Below the pieces are notes generated by a model. That model had not been told where the DNA came from and made no database searches. It worked only from the letters and a program-made list of their open reading frames with translations. This document shows, one piece after another, positions 53,671 through 60,642 of a stretch of 60,642 nucleotides of DNA. Numbering within the stretch: the first letter of the stretch is position 1; the number at the start of each line of letters is the position of its first letter. The translations under genes and the position numbers were made by a program. Source of the stretch: JAZKDW01 sp040387375 (GTDB taxonomy: Bacteria > Pseudomonadota > Gammaproteobacteria > Burkholderiales > Burkholderiaceae_D); NCBI GenBank assembly GCA_040387375.1, contig JAZKDW010000053.1, positions 1-60,642 on the forward strand, in the 5' to 3' direction.

Positions 53671-55443
53671 TCAGGAAATCATGTCCGCGCGCGGCGGCCC
53701 CATATTACGCAGAAAATCCAGCAGGATATGCGCCGACAGGTCAGCGTCGTCGGCGGTCATGGTTTCCAGCGGATTGTGGCTGATGCCGCCATTGCCGCAG
53801 CGCGTAAACAACATCGCGACATCCGTAATCCTGGCCAGCGTCATCGCATCATGGCCGGCGCCGGAAGGCAGTAAAAATGCCGGTACACCACAACGTCCGG
53901 CGGCAGCGGCCAACTGCTCCATCAGCCATGGCGCGCATGGCGCGGCCGGTGCGGTCATCAGCGGTTTGATCGTGCACTCGATCTGGCGGCGTCTGCAAAT
54001 GGTGTCGATCTCGGCCAGGATGTCAGCCACCGCCACGTCGCGCACCGTGTCGTCCGCCGCGCGTATGTCGAGCGACAACTGGCAAGCGCCCGGTATCACA
54101 TTGACCGAACCGTTCGGCACCTGCAACTGGCCGACCGTGCCGACCAGGGCGCCTGACCGGTTGCAGCGCTGCTCCACATACAGCACAATTTCCGCTGCCG
54201 CCGCTGCCGCATCCCTGCGCATGCTCATCGGCGTCGTGCCGGCATGACTGGCGGTGCCGGTCAGGTCAACCAGATAGCGGCAACTGCCGGCAATCGAGGT
54301 GACGATCCCGACCGGCAAACCGCGTTCCAGCAATACCGGACCCTGCTCGATATGGACTTCGACATAACCGAGCAGGCCGACCGGATCGCGCGCAATCGCC
54401 GGGATCGCGGCCGGATCGTGGCCCGCCGCCAGCAAGGCCGCGCGCATCGTCACACCCGCGGCATCGGTGTTGTCCAGCAAGGCCATGTCGAACTGGCCGA
54501 TCACGGCGCTGCTGCCGAGGAAAGTACTTTTGAAACGAACGCCCTCTTCTTCCGAAAACGCAATGATTTCAAAATGAAAAGGCAGCTTTTCGCCGCGTTT
54601 TTGCAACTCCCGCACGACCGCGATCGCCAGCAGAATCCCTTCCCGCCCATCGTATTTCCCGCCATTGCGCACGGTGTCGTAATGCGAGCCGGTCAGCAGG
54701 GTTTTTGCGGACGGATCGTCGGCCGGATATCGACCGACCACATTCCCGACCGCATCGACATGCACCTGCATGCCGGCCTGCTCCATCCATGACGCCAGCT
54801 GCGCGGCGGTCTTGCGATGGGCATCACCCATGTAGGCGCAGGTCAGGCCGCTGTCGTCATCGCTCCATGCCGCCAGCACCTCGGCCCATGCCATGATCGT
54901 ATTGCCGAATTGCGGCACATGGCCGCACAGGTCGTTGAGCCGCAGTTCGGCAATGCGGTGAACCTGGCGCAGGCATTCCGCCATTTCATCCTGTTGCTGG
55001 TTTTTAAGGCGGCGGGCGAAGGTGCCGATGATCGCCTGCCGCGTCAGTCCGTTGCCATCCGCCCCCTTGACCGCGAGGATGAATGGAAAGCCGAACTTGC
55101 TGTTGTAATCGGCATTGAGCTGCTGCAGCTGCGCGAACTCTTGCGCAGTGCAATTGTTCAGGCCGGCGCGCGCCTGTTCGCTGGTCGATTCCTGCGTCAG
55201 CTGGCCGGCGATCGCGGCCTTGCCGGCCAGCTCGGGATGAAGGCGGATCAGGCGGATCTGTTCGGCTTCGCTGGCGGCGGTGACGGTGTCCTGCAACGCC
55301 AGCTTGAGCGCCGCCAGTGTAGCGAATGGACGCAGCGGCGCCACGCGGGCGGGGATCCATGGCGAATGTTCGTAGATGCCATGCAGGGCTGCGGCAAATT
55401 CGGCGGGGTCGCAGTTGTTCAGGTAATCGAGGCTGATTGTCAT
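53671..55443 (-). CDS. Fused OHCU decarboxylase (UraD) / allantoate amidohydrolase (AllC)
   Basis: A 590-residue bifunctional enzyme of urate catabolism. Residues about 1-165 are the UraD domain (catalytic His69 in RLHPEL, FGFPFILAVKG), which converts OHCU to allantoin. Residues about 175-590 are an M20-family amidohydrolase with metal residues in GSHYDTV, FSEEEGVRF, VHIEQG and GAGHDA, which hydrolyses allantoate. The ATG at 55443 has AGGA upstream; longer frames are unsupported. It follows puuE by 16 bp. Fusion links ring-opening product and the following hydrolysis in one polypeptide. Confidence 0.9.
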   Translation of the reverse strand: MTISLDYLNNCDPAEFAAALHGIYEHSPWIPARVAPLRPFATLAALKLALQDTVTAASEAEQIRLIRLHPELAGKAAIAGQLTQESTSEQARAGLNNCTAQEFAQLQQLNADYNSKFGFPFILAVKGADGNGLTRQAIIGTFARRLKNQQQDEMAECLRQVHRIAELRLNDLCGHVPQFGNTIMAWAEVLAAWSDDDSGLTCAYMGDAHRKTAAQLASWMEQAGMQVHVDAVGNVVGRYPADDPSAKTLLTGSHYDTVRNGGKYDGREGILLAIAVVRELQKRGEKLPFHFEIIAFSEEEGVRFKSTFLGSSAVIGQFDMALLDNTDAAGVTMRAALLAAGHDPAAIPAIARDPVGLLGYVEVHIEQGPVLLERGLPVGIVTSIAGSCRYLVDLTGTASHAGTTPMSMRRDAAAAAAEIVLYVEQRCNRSGALVGTVGQLQVPNGSVNVIPGACQLSLDIRAADDTVRDVAVADILAEIDTICRRRQIECTIKPLMTAPAAPCAPWLMEQLAAAAGRCGVPAFLLPSGAGHDAMTLARITDVAMLFTRCGNGGISHNPLETMTADDADLSAHILLDFLRNMGPPRADMIS

Positions 55444-55459
55444 CAAGGGTCCTGGCGCA

Positions 55460-56416
55460 TCAGGCGGAAAAAGGATGGGTGGCATGCCAGTGATTGGCGA
55501 TATCGATGCGGCGTGTGATCCAGACCTTGTCATGCGCCTGCACATGGTCGAGGAAACGCGCCAGCGCCGCGGTGCGTCCCGGCCGTCCGACCAGCCGGCA
55601 ATGCAAGCCGATCGACAGCATCTTCGGCTGGTTCAGCCCGGCCGGATCCCCCTCCTCGTACAGGACATCAAACGCATCCTTCAGGTAATCGAAAAACTGC
55701 GTGCCGGAATTGAAGCCCTGCTGCGCCGCGAAGCGCATGTCGTTCGTATCCAGCGTATAGGGCACCACCAGATGCGGCCTGACGGCCGGGCTGCCGCCGG
55801 CATCGGTGACCTGCACCTGTTCCCAGTACGGCAGGTCGTCGCCGTAGGAATCGGCGTCATAAACAAAACCGCCATGTTCGACCACCAGCTTGCGTGTGTT
55901 GGGAGAATCGCGTCCCGTGTACCAGCCGAGCGGCGCGGCGCCGGTCAGTTCGCGGATGATCCCGACCGCCTCGGCCATGTGTGCACGTTCGGTCGCTTCG
56001 TCGACGTGCTGATAACTGATCCAGCGCAAGCCGTGGCAGGCGATTTCATGTCCCAGCTGACGGAATGCGGCCACCGCTTCCGGATTGCGCTGCAAGGCCA
56101 TCGCCACACCGAATATCGTCAGCGGCAATTGCCGTTCCTCGAACAGGCGCAGCAGCCGCCACAGGCCGGCGCGGGAGCCGTATTCATACAGGGATTCCAT
56201 GCTCATGTGACGCATCGGAAAAGCTTGCGCGCCGATGATTTCGGAGAGGAAGGTTTCCGATGCGGGATCGCCGTGCAACACGCTGTTCTCGCTGCCTTCT
56301 TCATAGTTCAGCACAAATTGCAGCGCCACGCGGGCGCCGTCCGGCCAGCGGGCATGCGGAGGATGTCGGCCATAACCGACCATGTCACGCGGATAGGGAG
56401 ATTTGAGTCCAGTCAT
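55460..56416 (-). CDS. puuE: Allantoinase PuuE (polysaccharide deacetylase-like)
   Basis: PuuE hydrolyses allantoin to allantoate by a cofactor-free NodB-type fold. The 318-residue protein has MVGYGRHPPHARWPDGARVALQFVLNYEEGSE near the N-terminus and GHEIACHGLRWISYQ, plus the active-site block WYTGRDSPNTRKLVVEHGGFVYDADSYGDDLPYW. Together with UraD-AllC it forms a two-gene unit downstream of the LysR gene. It starts at ATG 56416. Confidence 0.93.
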   Translation of the reverse strand: MTGLKSPYPRDMVGYGRHPPHARWPDGARVALQFVLNYEEGSENSVLHGDPASETFLSEIIGAQAFPMRHMSMESLYEYGSRAGLWRLLRLFEERQLPLTIFGVAMALQRNPEAVAAFRQLGHEIACHGLRWISYQHVDEATERAHMAEAVGIIRELTGAAPLGWYTGRDSPNTRKLVVEHGGFVYDADSYGDDLPYWEQVQVTDAGGSPAVRPHLVVPYTLDTNDMRFAAQQGFNSGTQFFDYLKDAFDVLYEEGDPAGLNQPKMLSIGLHCRLVGRPGRTAALARFLDHVQAHDKVWITRRIDIANHWHATHPFSA

Positions 56417-56461
56417 GCATCACCTGAAATGAAGTTCAATAAATGATATAGAGATTTGGCG

Positions 56462-56494
56462 GCGCCGGTATGACGCTTCGCTGATACCCGGCGC
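56462..56494 (-). other. Hairpin between LysR regulator and puuE
   Basis: GCGCCGGTAT (56462-56471) and ATACCCGGCGC (56484-56494) pair with one bulged base. It may attenuate transcription between the regulator and puuE; no T-run follows. Confidence 0.4.
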
Positions 56495-56514
56495 AGCGTT
56501 ATCGATATAAGCGT

Positions 56515-57450
56515 TTAAGTGACCAGCTCACGGGCGGCCGTGGCGACCAGGTCGCGCAGCCATTTATGTTCGCTGGCTTGATGGACCCGATCATGCCATA
56601 ACTGATAAAACCGCATCGGCGGAAACTTGATCGGCACCGTGAAGGTTTTCAGCGGCAGGTTCTTTTCATAGAATTTCAGGAATTGCCTGCCGGTGGTCAG
56701 CACCAGGTCGGACTGGATCAGCATGTAGGGAATCTGGCCGAAATACGCCGACTCCACCATCACGTTGCGCCGCATATCGTGCTTCAGCAGGAAATTTTCA
56801 ATCACGCCCGAGTAACCCGGCAGCATTTGCGACGGCGCCACGTGCGGCAGCGACAGGTAATCCTCGACCGTCATCTCGTCGGCGCCGGTGCGCCTGGCGT
56901 ACGCACAATCGGCGCGCATGCTGCAGGCAATCGGGTCCTGGAATAATTTGGAAAGATGCAGGTGCGCCGGCGGCTCCTCCCAATTGGCGATCACCAGGTC
57001 CAGATCGCCATCCGACAGCAAATGCACATAATCCATGTCGCGGGCGATGCCATGCAAGACTACCCGGCTCCTGGGGGATTCGCGCCGCACCCTGGCGATG
57101 ATATTCGGCAGGAACTGGCTGTCCAGATAGTCGGGCGCGGCGATATGGAAGGTGCGCGCCTCTTCCTGCGCCGCGAACGGAATTTTTTGCACGAACAGGC
57201 GTTCGGTCTCATCGAGTATGCGCTTGGCCGGACGCAGCAGGCTTTCCCCGTGCTGCGTCGGCACCATGCCGCGGGCGCCGCGCACCAGCAGCGGATCGCC
57301 GGTCAATTCACGCAGCTTGCGCAGCGAGGCTGAGATGGATGGCTGCGGTTGATTGAGTTTCAGCGCAACGCGCGATACATTTTTTTCGGACAGCAGCAGA
57401 TACAGAATCCGGATCAAATGAATATCGATGTGAGTTGGCAATTTGGACAT
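56515..57450 (-). CDS. LysR-type transcriptional regulator of urate catabolism
   Basis: A 311-residue LysR regulator: N-terminal HTH (about 10-70: ILYLLLSEKNVSRVALKLNQPQPSISASLRKLRELTGDPLLVRG) and an effector-binding domain beginning about 95. It lies between puuE/UraD-AllC on the same strand and the divergent puuD gene, the classical place for the regulator of both. The likely effector is a purine-degradation intermediate (inference). Confidence 0.9.
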   Translation of the reverse strand: MSKLPTHIDIHLIRILYLLLSEKNVSRVALKLNQPQPSISASLRKLRELTGDPLLVRGARGMVPTQHGESLLRPAKRILDETERLFVQKIPFAAQEEARTFHIAAPDYLDSQFLPNIIARVRRESPRSRVVLHGIARDMDYVHLLSDGDLDLVIANWEEPPAHLHLSKLFQDPIACSMRADCAYARRTGADEMTVEDYLSLPHVAPSQMLPGYSGVIENFLLKHDMRRNVMVESAYFGQIPYMLIQSDLVLTTGRQFLKFYEKNLPLKTFTVPIKFPPMRFYQLWHDRVHQASEHKWLRDLVATAARELVT

Positions 57451-57621
57451 GAGTGTAAATATATGGTCTTGCGTATGTTCAATATACTGGAAATTGCATA
57501 ATATGGAGCTCTAAAAAGTCTATCTTGGTTCAGGCGCGGTTTCGCTGTGCCTGCACACCCGTGAAGAATTGATACCCTGTCCAGCCGGCGGCGCCGGACA
57601 GAGCAAATACATAAGGTAATA

Positions 57622-58830
57622 ATGGACGCTTTCTGGCTTGCCTACGGAGTTGACTGGCTTAATCTGATCGTGCGCTGGCTGCATGTGATCACCGGCATCG
57701 CCTGGATCGGCGCCTCGTTTTATTTTGTGTGGCTGGACAATACGATCAGACCGCCGATGCCCGGCTCGGACCTCGACAAAAAGGGCGTGAGCGGCGAGCT
57801 GTGGGCAATCCATGGCGGCGGCTTTTACAATCCGCAAAAATACCTGGTGGCGCCGAAGACACTGCCGCAGGAACTGCACTGGTTCAAATGGGAAGCCTAC
57901 GCAACCTGGCTGTCCGGATTTGCGCTGCTGCTGATCGTCTACTACTTCAATGCCTCGGCCATGATGATCGACAAGTCGGTGGCCGATATCAGCGCCTGGC
58001 AATCGATAGCCATCGGCCTGGCCTCGCTGCTTGCCGGCTGGGCCGTGTATGACGGCCTGTCGCGCTCGGCGCTTGGCCGGCGCGATGGCCTGTTCGGCAT
58101 CGTCATCTTCCTGCTGCTCACGGCGGCAGCCTGGGGCCTGTCGATGTGGCTGTCGGGGCGGGCCGTATACATTCATGTCGGCGCCATGATCGGCACCATC
58201 ATGGTTGCCAATGTCCTGATGGTGATTATTCCCGGCCAGAAGAAAATGGTGGCGGCGATGCGCAACGGCCAGTCGCCGGATCCCATCCATGGCCAGCGCG
58301 GCAAGCAGCGCAGCGTGCATAACAATTATTTCACCCTGCCGGTGCTGTTCATCATGATCAGCAACCATTACGCGATGACGTATAACCATGATTTTGGCTG
58401 GCTGGTGCTGGCTGCGATCATGGCCGCGGGTGTGCTGATCCGCCACTTCTTCAACCTGAAACACAAGGGTAAAATTGTCTGGGCTTATCCGCTGGCAGGT
58501 GTTGCCATGCTGTTCGTGGTCGCGGTAGCGATCGCACCACAACCGCCTGCGGCACGCCCTGTCGCCACGTCGGGCGTGGACGTCGCCAAAGTGCAGGCGG
58601 TCATCGGCCAGCGCTGTGTGTCCTGCCATTCCGCGCAGCCGACACAGGCGGGTTTCGCCGCCGCGCCGGCCGGCATCATGCTGCACACGCCTGAGCTGAT
58701 CCGTCAGAATGCTGCGAAAATATATCGCCAGACCGTGCAGCTGAAAGCGATGCCGATTGCAAACCTGACGCAGATGACCGACGATGAACGGGCACTGGTC
58801 GGCGCCTGGTTCGAGGCCGGTGCGAAGTGA
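57622..58830 (+). CDS. puuD: Membrane urate oxidase PuuD with cytochrome c domain
   Basis: PuuD-type urate hydroxylases convert urate to 5-hydroxyisourate and pass electrons to the respiratory chain. The 402-residue protein has about eight hydrophobic segments with conserved His residues (for example RWLHVITGIAWIGASFYFVWLDN) and a C-terminal domain with haem motif CVSCH (about residue 333). It starts the plus-strand side of the cluster, divergent from the LysR gene, upstream of an ammonia-lyase gene by 57 bp. Confidence 0.92.
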   Translation: MDAFWLAYGVDWLNLIVRWLHVITGIAWIGASFYFVWLDNTIRPPMPGSDLDKKGVSGELWAIHGGGFYNPQKYLVAPKTLPQELHWFKWEAYATWLSGFALLLIVYYFNASAMMIDKSVADISAWQSIAIGLASLLAGWAVYDGLSRSALGRRDGLFGIVIFLLLTAAAWGLSMWLSGRAVYIHVGAMIGTIMVANVLMVIIPGQKKMVAAMRNGQSPDPIHGQRGKQRSVHNNYFTLPVLFIMISNHYAMTYNHDFGWLVLAAIMAAGVLIRHFFNLKHKGKIVWAYPLAGVAMLFVVAVAIAPQPPAARPVATSGVDVAKVQAVIGQRCVSCHSAQPTQAGFAAAPAGIMLHTPELIRQNAAKIYRQTVQLKAMPIANLTQMTDDERALVGAWFEAGAK

Positions 58831-58887
58831 CGACCGTGCCCTCCTCACAATGAACGGCAAGGACTTGCCAGTAATGGAATCTACAAA

Positions 58888-60516
58888 ATGAATACGCCAA
58901 TAGCTATCGACGGTTTTTCCCTCACCGCGCAGCAGGTGACCGCGGTCGCACGCGATCCCGCCATCAAGGTAACGCTGGCCGCAAGCTCGCGCGCGGCGCT
59001 CAAGGAAAGCCGCGACTTCATCGAAGCCAACTGGATGCATGATGAAGCGCCGATGATGTACAGCTTCAATACCGGCGTCGGCCTGCTGAAGGATACCCGC
59101 GTCAAGGTAGAACACAGCGCCCTGTTCCAGACCCAGCTGATCAGATCGCATGCGGCCGGCATGGGCGAACCGTTTTCCGAGGAAGTCAGCCGCGCCACCA
59201 TGCTGTTGCGCGCCAATGCATTCGCCAGCAATTATTCGGCGCCGCGGGTGGAAGTGGTGGACCGCCTGCTGGCCTTCCTGAATGCCGGCATCCATCCAAT
59301 CATGCCGCAGAAGGGTTCGGTCGGCGCATCCGGCGACCTGGCGCCGCTGGCCTATCTGGCCGCCGCCATTGCCGGCTTCGACGAAGCCGAAGTGATGTAC
59401 CAGGGCCGGCGCATGCGTGCCACCAAAGCCATCGCGCTGGCCGGCATCGGCAGCATCAAATTCGATCTGCAGGCCAAGGACGGCTCGGCGCTGATCAACG
59501 GCTGCACCGTATCGCTCGCGGCGGCGGTGCTTGCCGCCAGCGACTCCCGCAATTTATTGATGGACGCCTGCCTGTCGCTCGGCCTGACGCTGGAAGCGAT
59601 GCGCGCCGAAATGGCCGCCTTCGACGACCGCATCCATCAGGCCCGACCGCATGCCGGCCAGATCAAGGCCGCCGCCCTCGTGCGCAAGCTGTTGTCCGGC
59701 TCCACCCGGACCACGCATGAGGCGCGCAGCGTGCAACTCGCGGAAGAACTGCGGCGCACTGATATTCCGTACACGGCACGCATCCAGGATGTGTATTCGT
59801 TGCGTTGCGCGCCCCAGGTCTACGGGCCGGTATTCGATGCGCTCGATTACATCGACACCATCGTCGACAAGGAGATCAATTCCGCGACCGACAATCCGCT
59901 GATATTCGGCAAGGATGGCGGCGGATTCGAAATCATCTCGGGCGGGAATTTCCATGGACAATATCTGGCGCAGGCGATGGACTTGCTGGCGATGGTGGTC
60001 ACCGATCTGGGCAGCATCTGCGAGCGGCGCATCGCGCGCCTGATCGATCCCACCCTGTCATGGGGTTTGCCGCGCAACCTGATGTCGGGCGTTCGGGGCG
60101 TCAATACCGGCTATCCGGTTGTCCAGTGCTCGATGAGTTCGCTGGTGATGGAAAACCGCACCCTGTGCATGCCGGGCAGCGTCGACAGCATTCCGGCCAA
60201 AGGCAATAGCGAAGACCATGTGTCGAACTCCACCTGGTGCGCACGCAAGGCGGCTACCGTCGTCGCCAATACCCAATACATAGTCGGCGTCGAACTGCTG
60301 CTGGCGGCGCAGGCGCTGACGATGACGGAAGACGCGCTGGCCGGATTTTGCCTCGGACAAGGAACGCAGGCCGCGTACGACGAAGTGCGGCGCCAGATTC
60401 CGGCCTGCCTGGATGGCGATCGCTGGTTCCATGACGATATTGAAATCGCCCGCTCGTTTGTGACCAGCGGTTCGGTCCGCGCTGCCGTGGAAATGAAAAT
60501 CGGCAAGCTGATCTGA
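58888..60516 (+). CDS. Aromatic amino acid ammonia-lyase, HutH-like
   Basis: A 542-residue member of the histidine/phenylalanine ammonia-lyase family. The MIO-forming triad is Ala147-Ser148-Gly149 in GSVGASGDLAPL. The substrate-contact region IRSHAAGMGEP carries SH at 87-88 and the later NSEDHVS carries Glu, both as in histidine ammonia-lyase rather than PAL/TAL. N-terminal YSFNTGVG is also close to the HAL YGINTGFG motif. It is 57 bp downstream of puuD, which is unusual: no other hut gene is in the window. Histidine is the best guess for substrate. Confidence 0.8.
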   Translation: MNTPIAIDGFSLTAQQVTAVARDPAIKVTLAASSRAALKESRDFIEANWMHDEAPMMYSFNTGVGLLKDTRVKVEHSALFQTQLIRSHAAGMGEPFSEEVSRATMLLRANAFASNYSAPRVEVVDRLLAFLNAGIHPIMPQKGSVGASGDLAPLAYLAAAIAGFDEAEVMYQGRRMRATKAIALAGIGSIKFDLQAKDGSALINGCTVSLAAAVLAASDSRNLLMDACLSLGLTLEAMRAEMAAFDDRIHQARPHAGQIKAAALVRKLLSGSTRTTHEARSVQLAEELRRTDIPYTARIQDVYSLRCAPQVYGPVFDALDYIDTIVDKEINSATDNPLIFGKDGGGFEIISGGNFHGQYLAQAMDLLAMVVTDLGSICERRIARLIDPTLSWGLPRNLMSGVRGVNTGYPVVQCSMSSLVMENRTLCMPGSVDSIPAKGNSEDHVSNSTWCARKAATVVANTQYIVGVELLLAAQALTMTEDALAGFCLGQGTQAAYDEVRRQIPACLDGDRWFHDDIEIARSFVTSGSVRAAVEMKIGKLI

Positions 60517-60557
60517 CAGGCTGTTGAAAATTGCCCGTTGGAGGCATTTGACTGTCC

Positions 60558-60571
60558 TGTTACCGGTAACA
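60558..60571. other. 14-bp perfect palindrome after the ammonia-lyase
   Basis: TGTTACCGGTAACA is a perfect palindrome 42 bp past the stop codon. It could be a protein binding site or part of a terminator; an A-run follows on the plus strand. Confidence 0.4.
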
Positions 60572-60581
60572 CCCAAAAAAA

Positions 60582-60599
60582 ACTACCGTCATTCCCGCG
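60582..60599. repeat. Partial REP element at right edge
   Basis: ACTACCGTCATTCCCGCG matches 18 bases of one arm of the REP element at 43358-43375. The partner arm is not seen; the following bases diverge. The last 43 bases of the window show no recognised feature. Confidence 0.6.
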
Positions 60600-60642
60600 A
60601 AAGAGGGTGTCGCAAAACGCATTTAGCCAAGTCCTGGCCAAG

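Noticed and set aside
57451..57621. A clear LysR operator in the puuD/LysR gap
   Set aside because: The gap is AT-rich with several weak TATAT/ATATA-like inverted pairs, but none stands out as a convincing T-N11-A site.
57520..59295. A 591-codon minus-strand reading frame opposite puuD and the ammonia-lyase
   Set aside because: It is antisense to two well-supported genes, and its product is rich in His, Arg and Gln without any family motif, typical of frame shadows in GC-rich DNA.

Overview
The window reads as a chromosomal segment of a free-living betaproteobacterium, most likely order Burkholderiales and family Oxalobacteraceae. This is an inference from gene content, with no database search: class I PHA synthesis genes, betaproteobacterial gene neighbourhoods (rluD/pgeF divergent from bamD, ispD-ispF beside mfd), a fused UraD-AllC, a PuuD-type urate oxidase, and moderately high GC. 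I see no rRNA, tRNA, CRISPR array, prophage or insertion sequence. Coding density is high and almost all genes look intact.

Layout. 0-7 kb (minus strand): the phosphate operon pstS-pstC-pstA-pstB behind a Pho box, then upp, a DUF445 membrane protein and an OlsB-like ornithine lipid acyltransferase that also has a Pho-box-like site. 7-12.5 kb: a phasin, a PAS-GAF-PAS-GGDEF-EAL protein and a large membrane protein with C-terminal TPRs. 12.6-15.8 kb: a four-gene cassette of rubrerythrin without rubredoxin, a two-cluster Fe-S/CCG oxidoreductase, an EncFtn-type ferritin without a nearby encapsulin, and a DUF3501 protein. It lies behind a near-ideal tandem OxyR-type operator and a sigma70-like promoter. 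15.8-21.9 kb: ispD-ispF, mfd, serB and a small membrane protein. 22-25.5 kb: a FIST sensor coupled to a PAS-PAS-GGDEF-EAL protein. 25.5-31.4 kb: metC, rimO plus a secreted protein, phaR, phaC. 31.4-36.7 kb: pgeF, rluD, bamD, yaaA, a lone PIN protein and an aminotransferase.

36.7-46.8 kb is rich in acyl-CoA genes: enoyl-CoA hydratase, histidine phosphatase, an APH-type kinase next to an acyl-CoA dehydrogenase (a split version of ACAD10/11 or LvaA/LvaC), two glutathione transferases, a SAM methyltransferase, and a second operon of two divergent acyl-CoA dehydrogenases plus a MaoC dehydratase. 46.8-50.5 kb: DUF1178, small proteins, serC and serA. 50.7-53.6 kb: a third GGDEF/EIL protein. 53.7-60.5 kb: urate catabolism (UraD-AllC fusion, PuuE, LysR regulator, PuuD) followed by a histidine ammonia-lyase family gene.

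Themes. Phosphate limitation links pst uptake and olsB through similar Pho boxes. Peroxide/iron defence is concentrated in the rubrerythrin-ferritin cassette, with yaaA elsewhere. Carbon storage genes (phasin, phaR, phaC) are scattered. Three c-di-GMP proteins suggest extensive second-messenger signalling. Two palindromic repeat elements and a tandemly expanded terminator all sit at convergent gene junctions. The best candidate for an under-described system is the OxyR-type-operator rubrerythrin / Fe-S oxidoreductase / free EncFtn / DUF3501 cassette at 12.7-15.8 kb.
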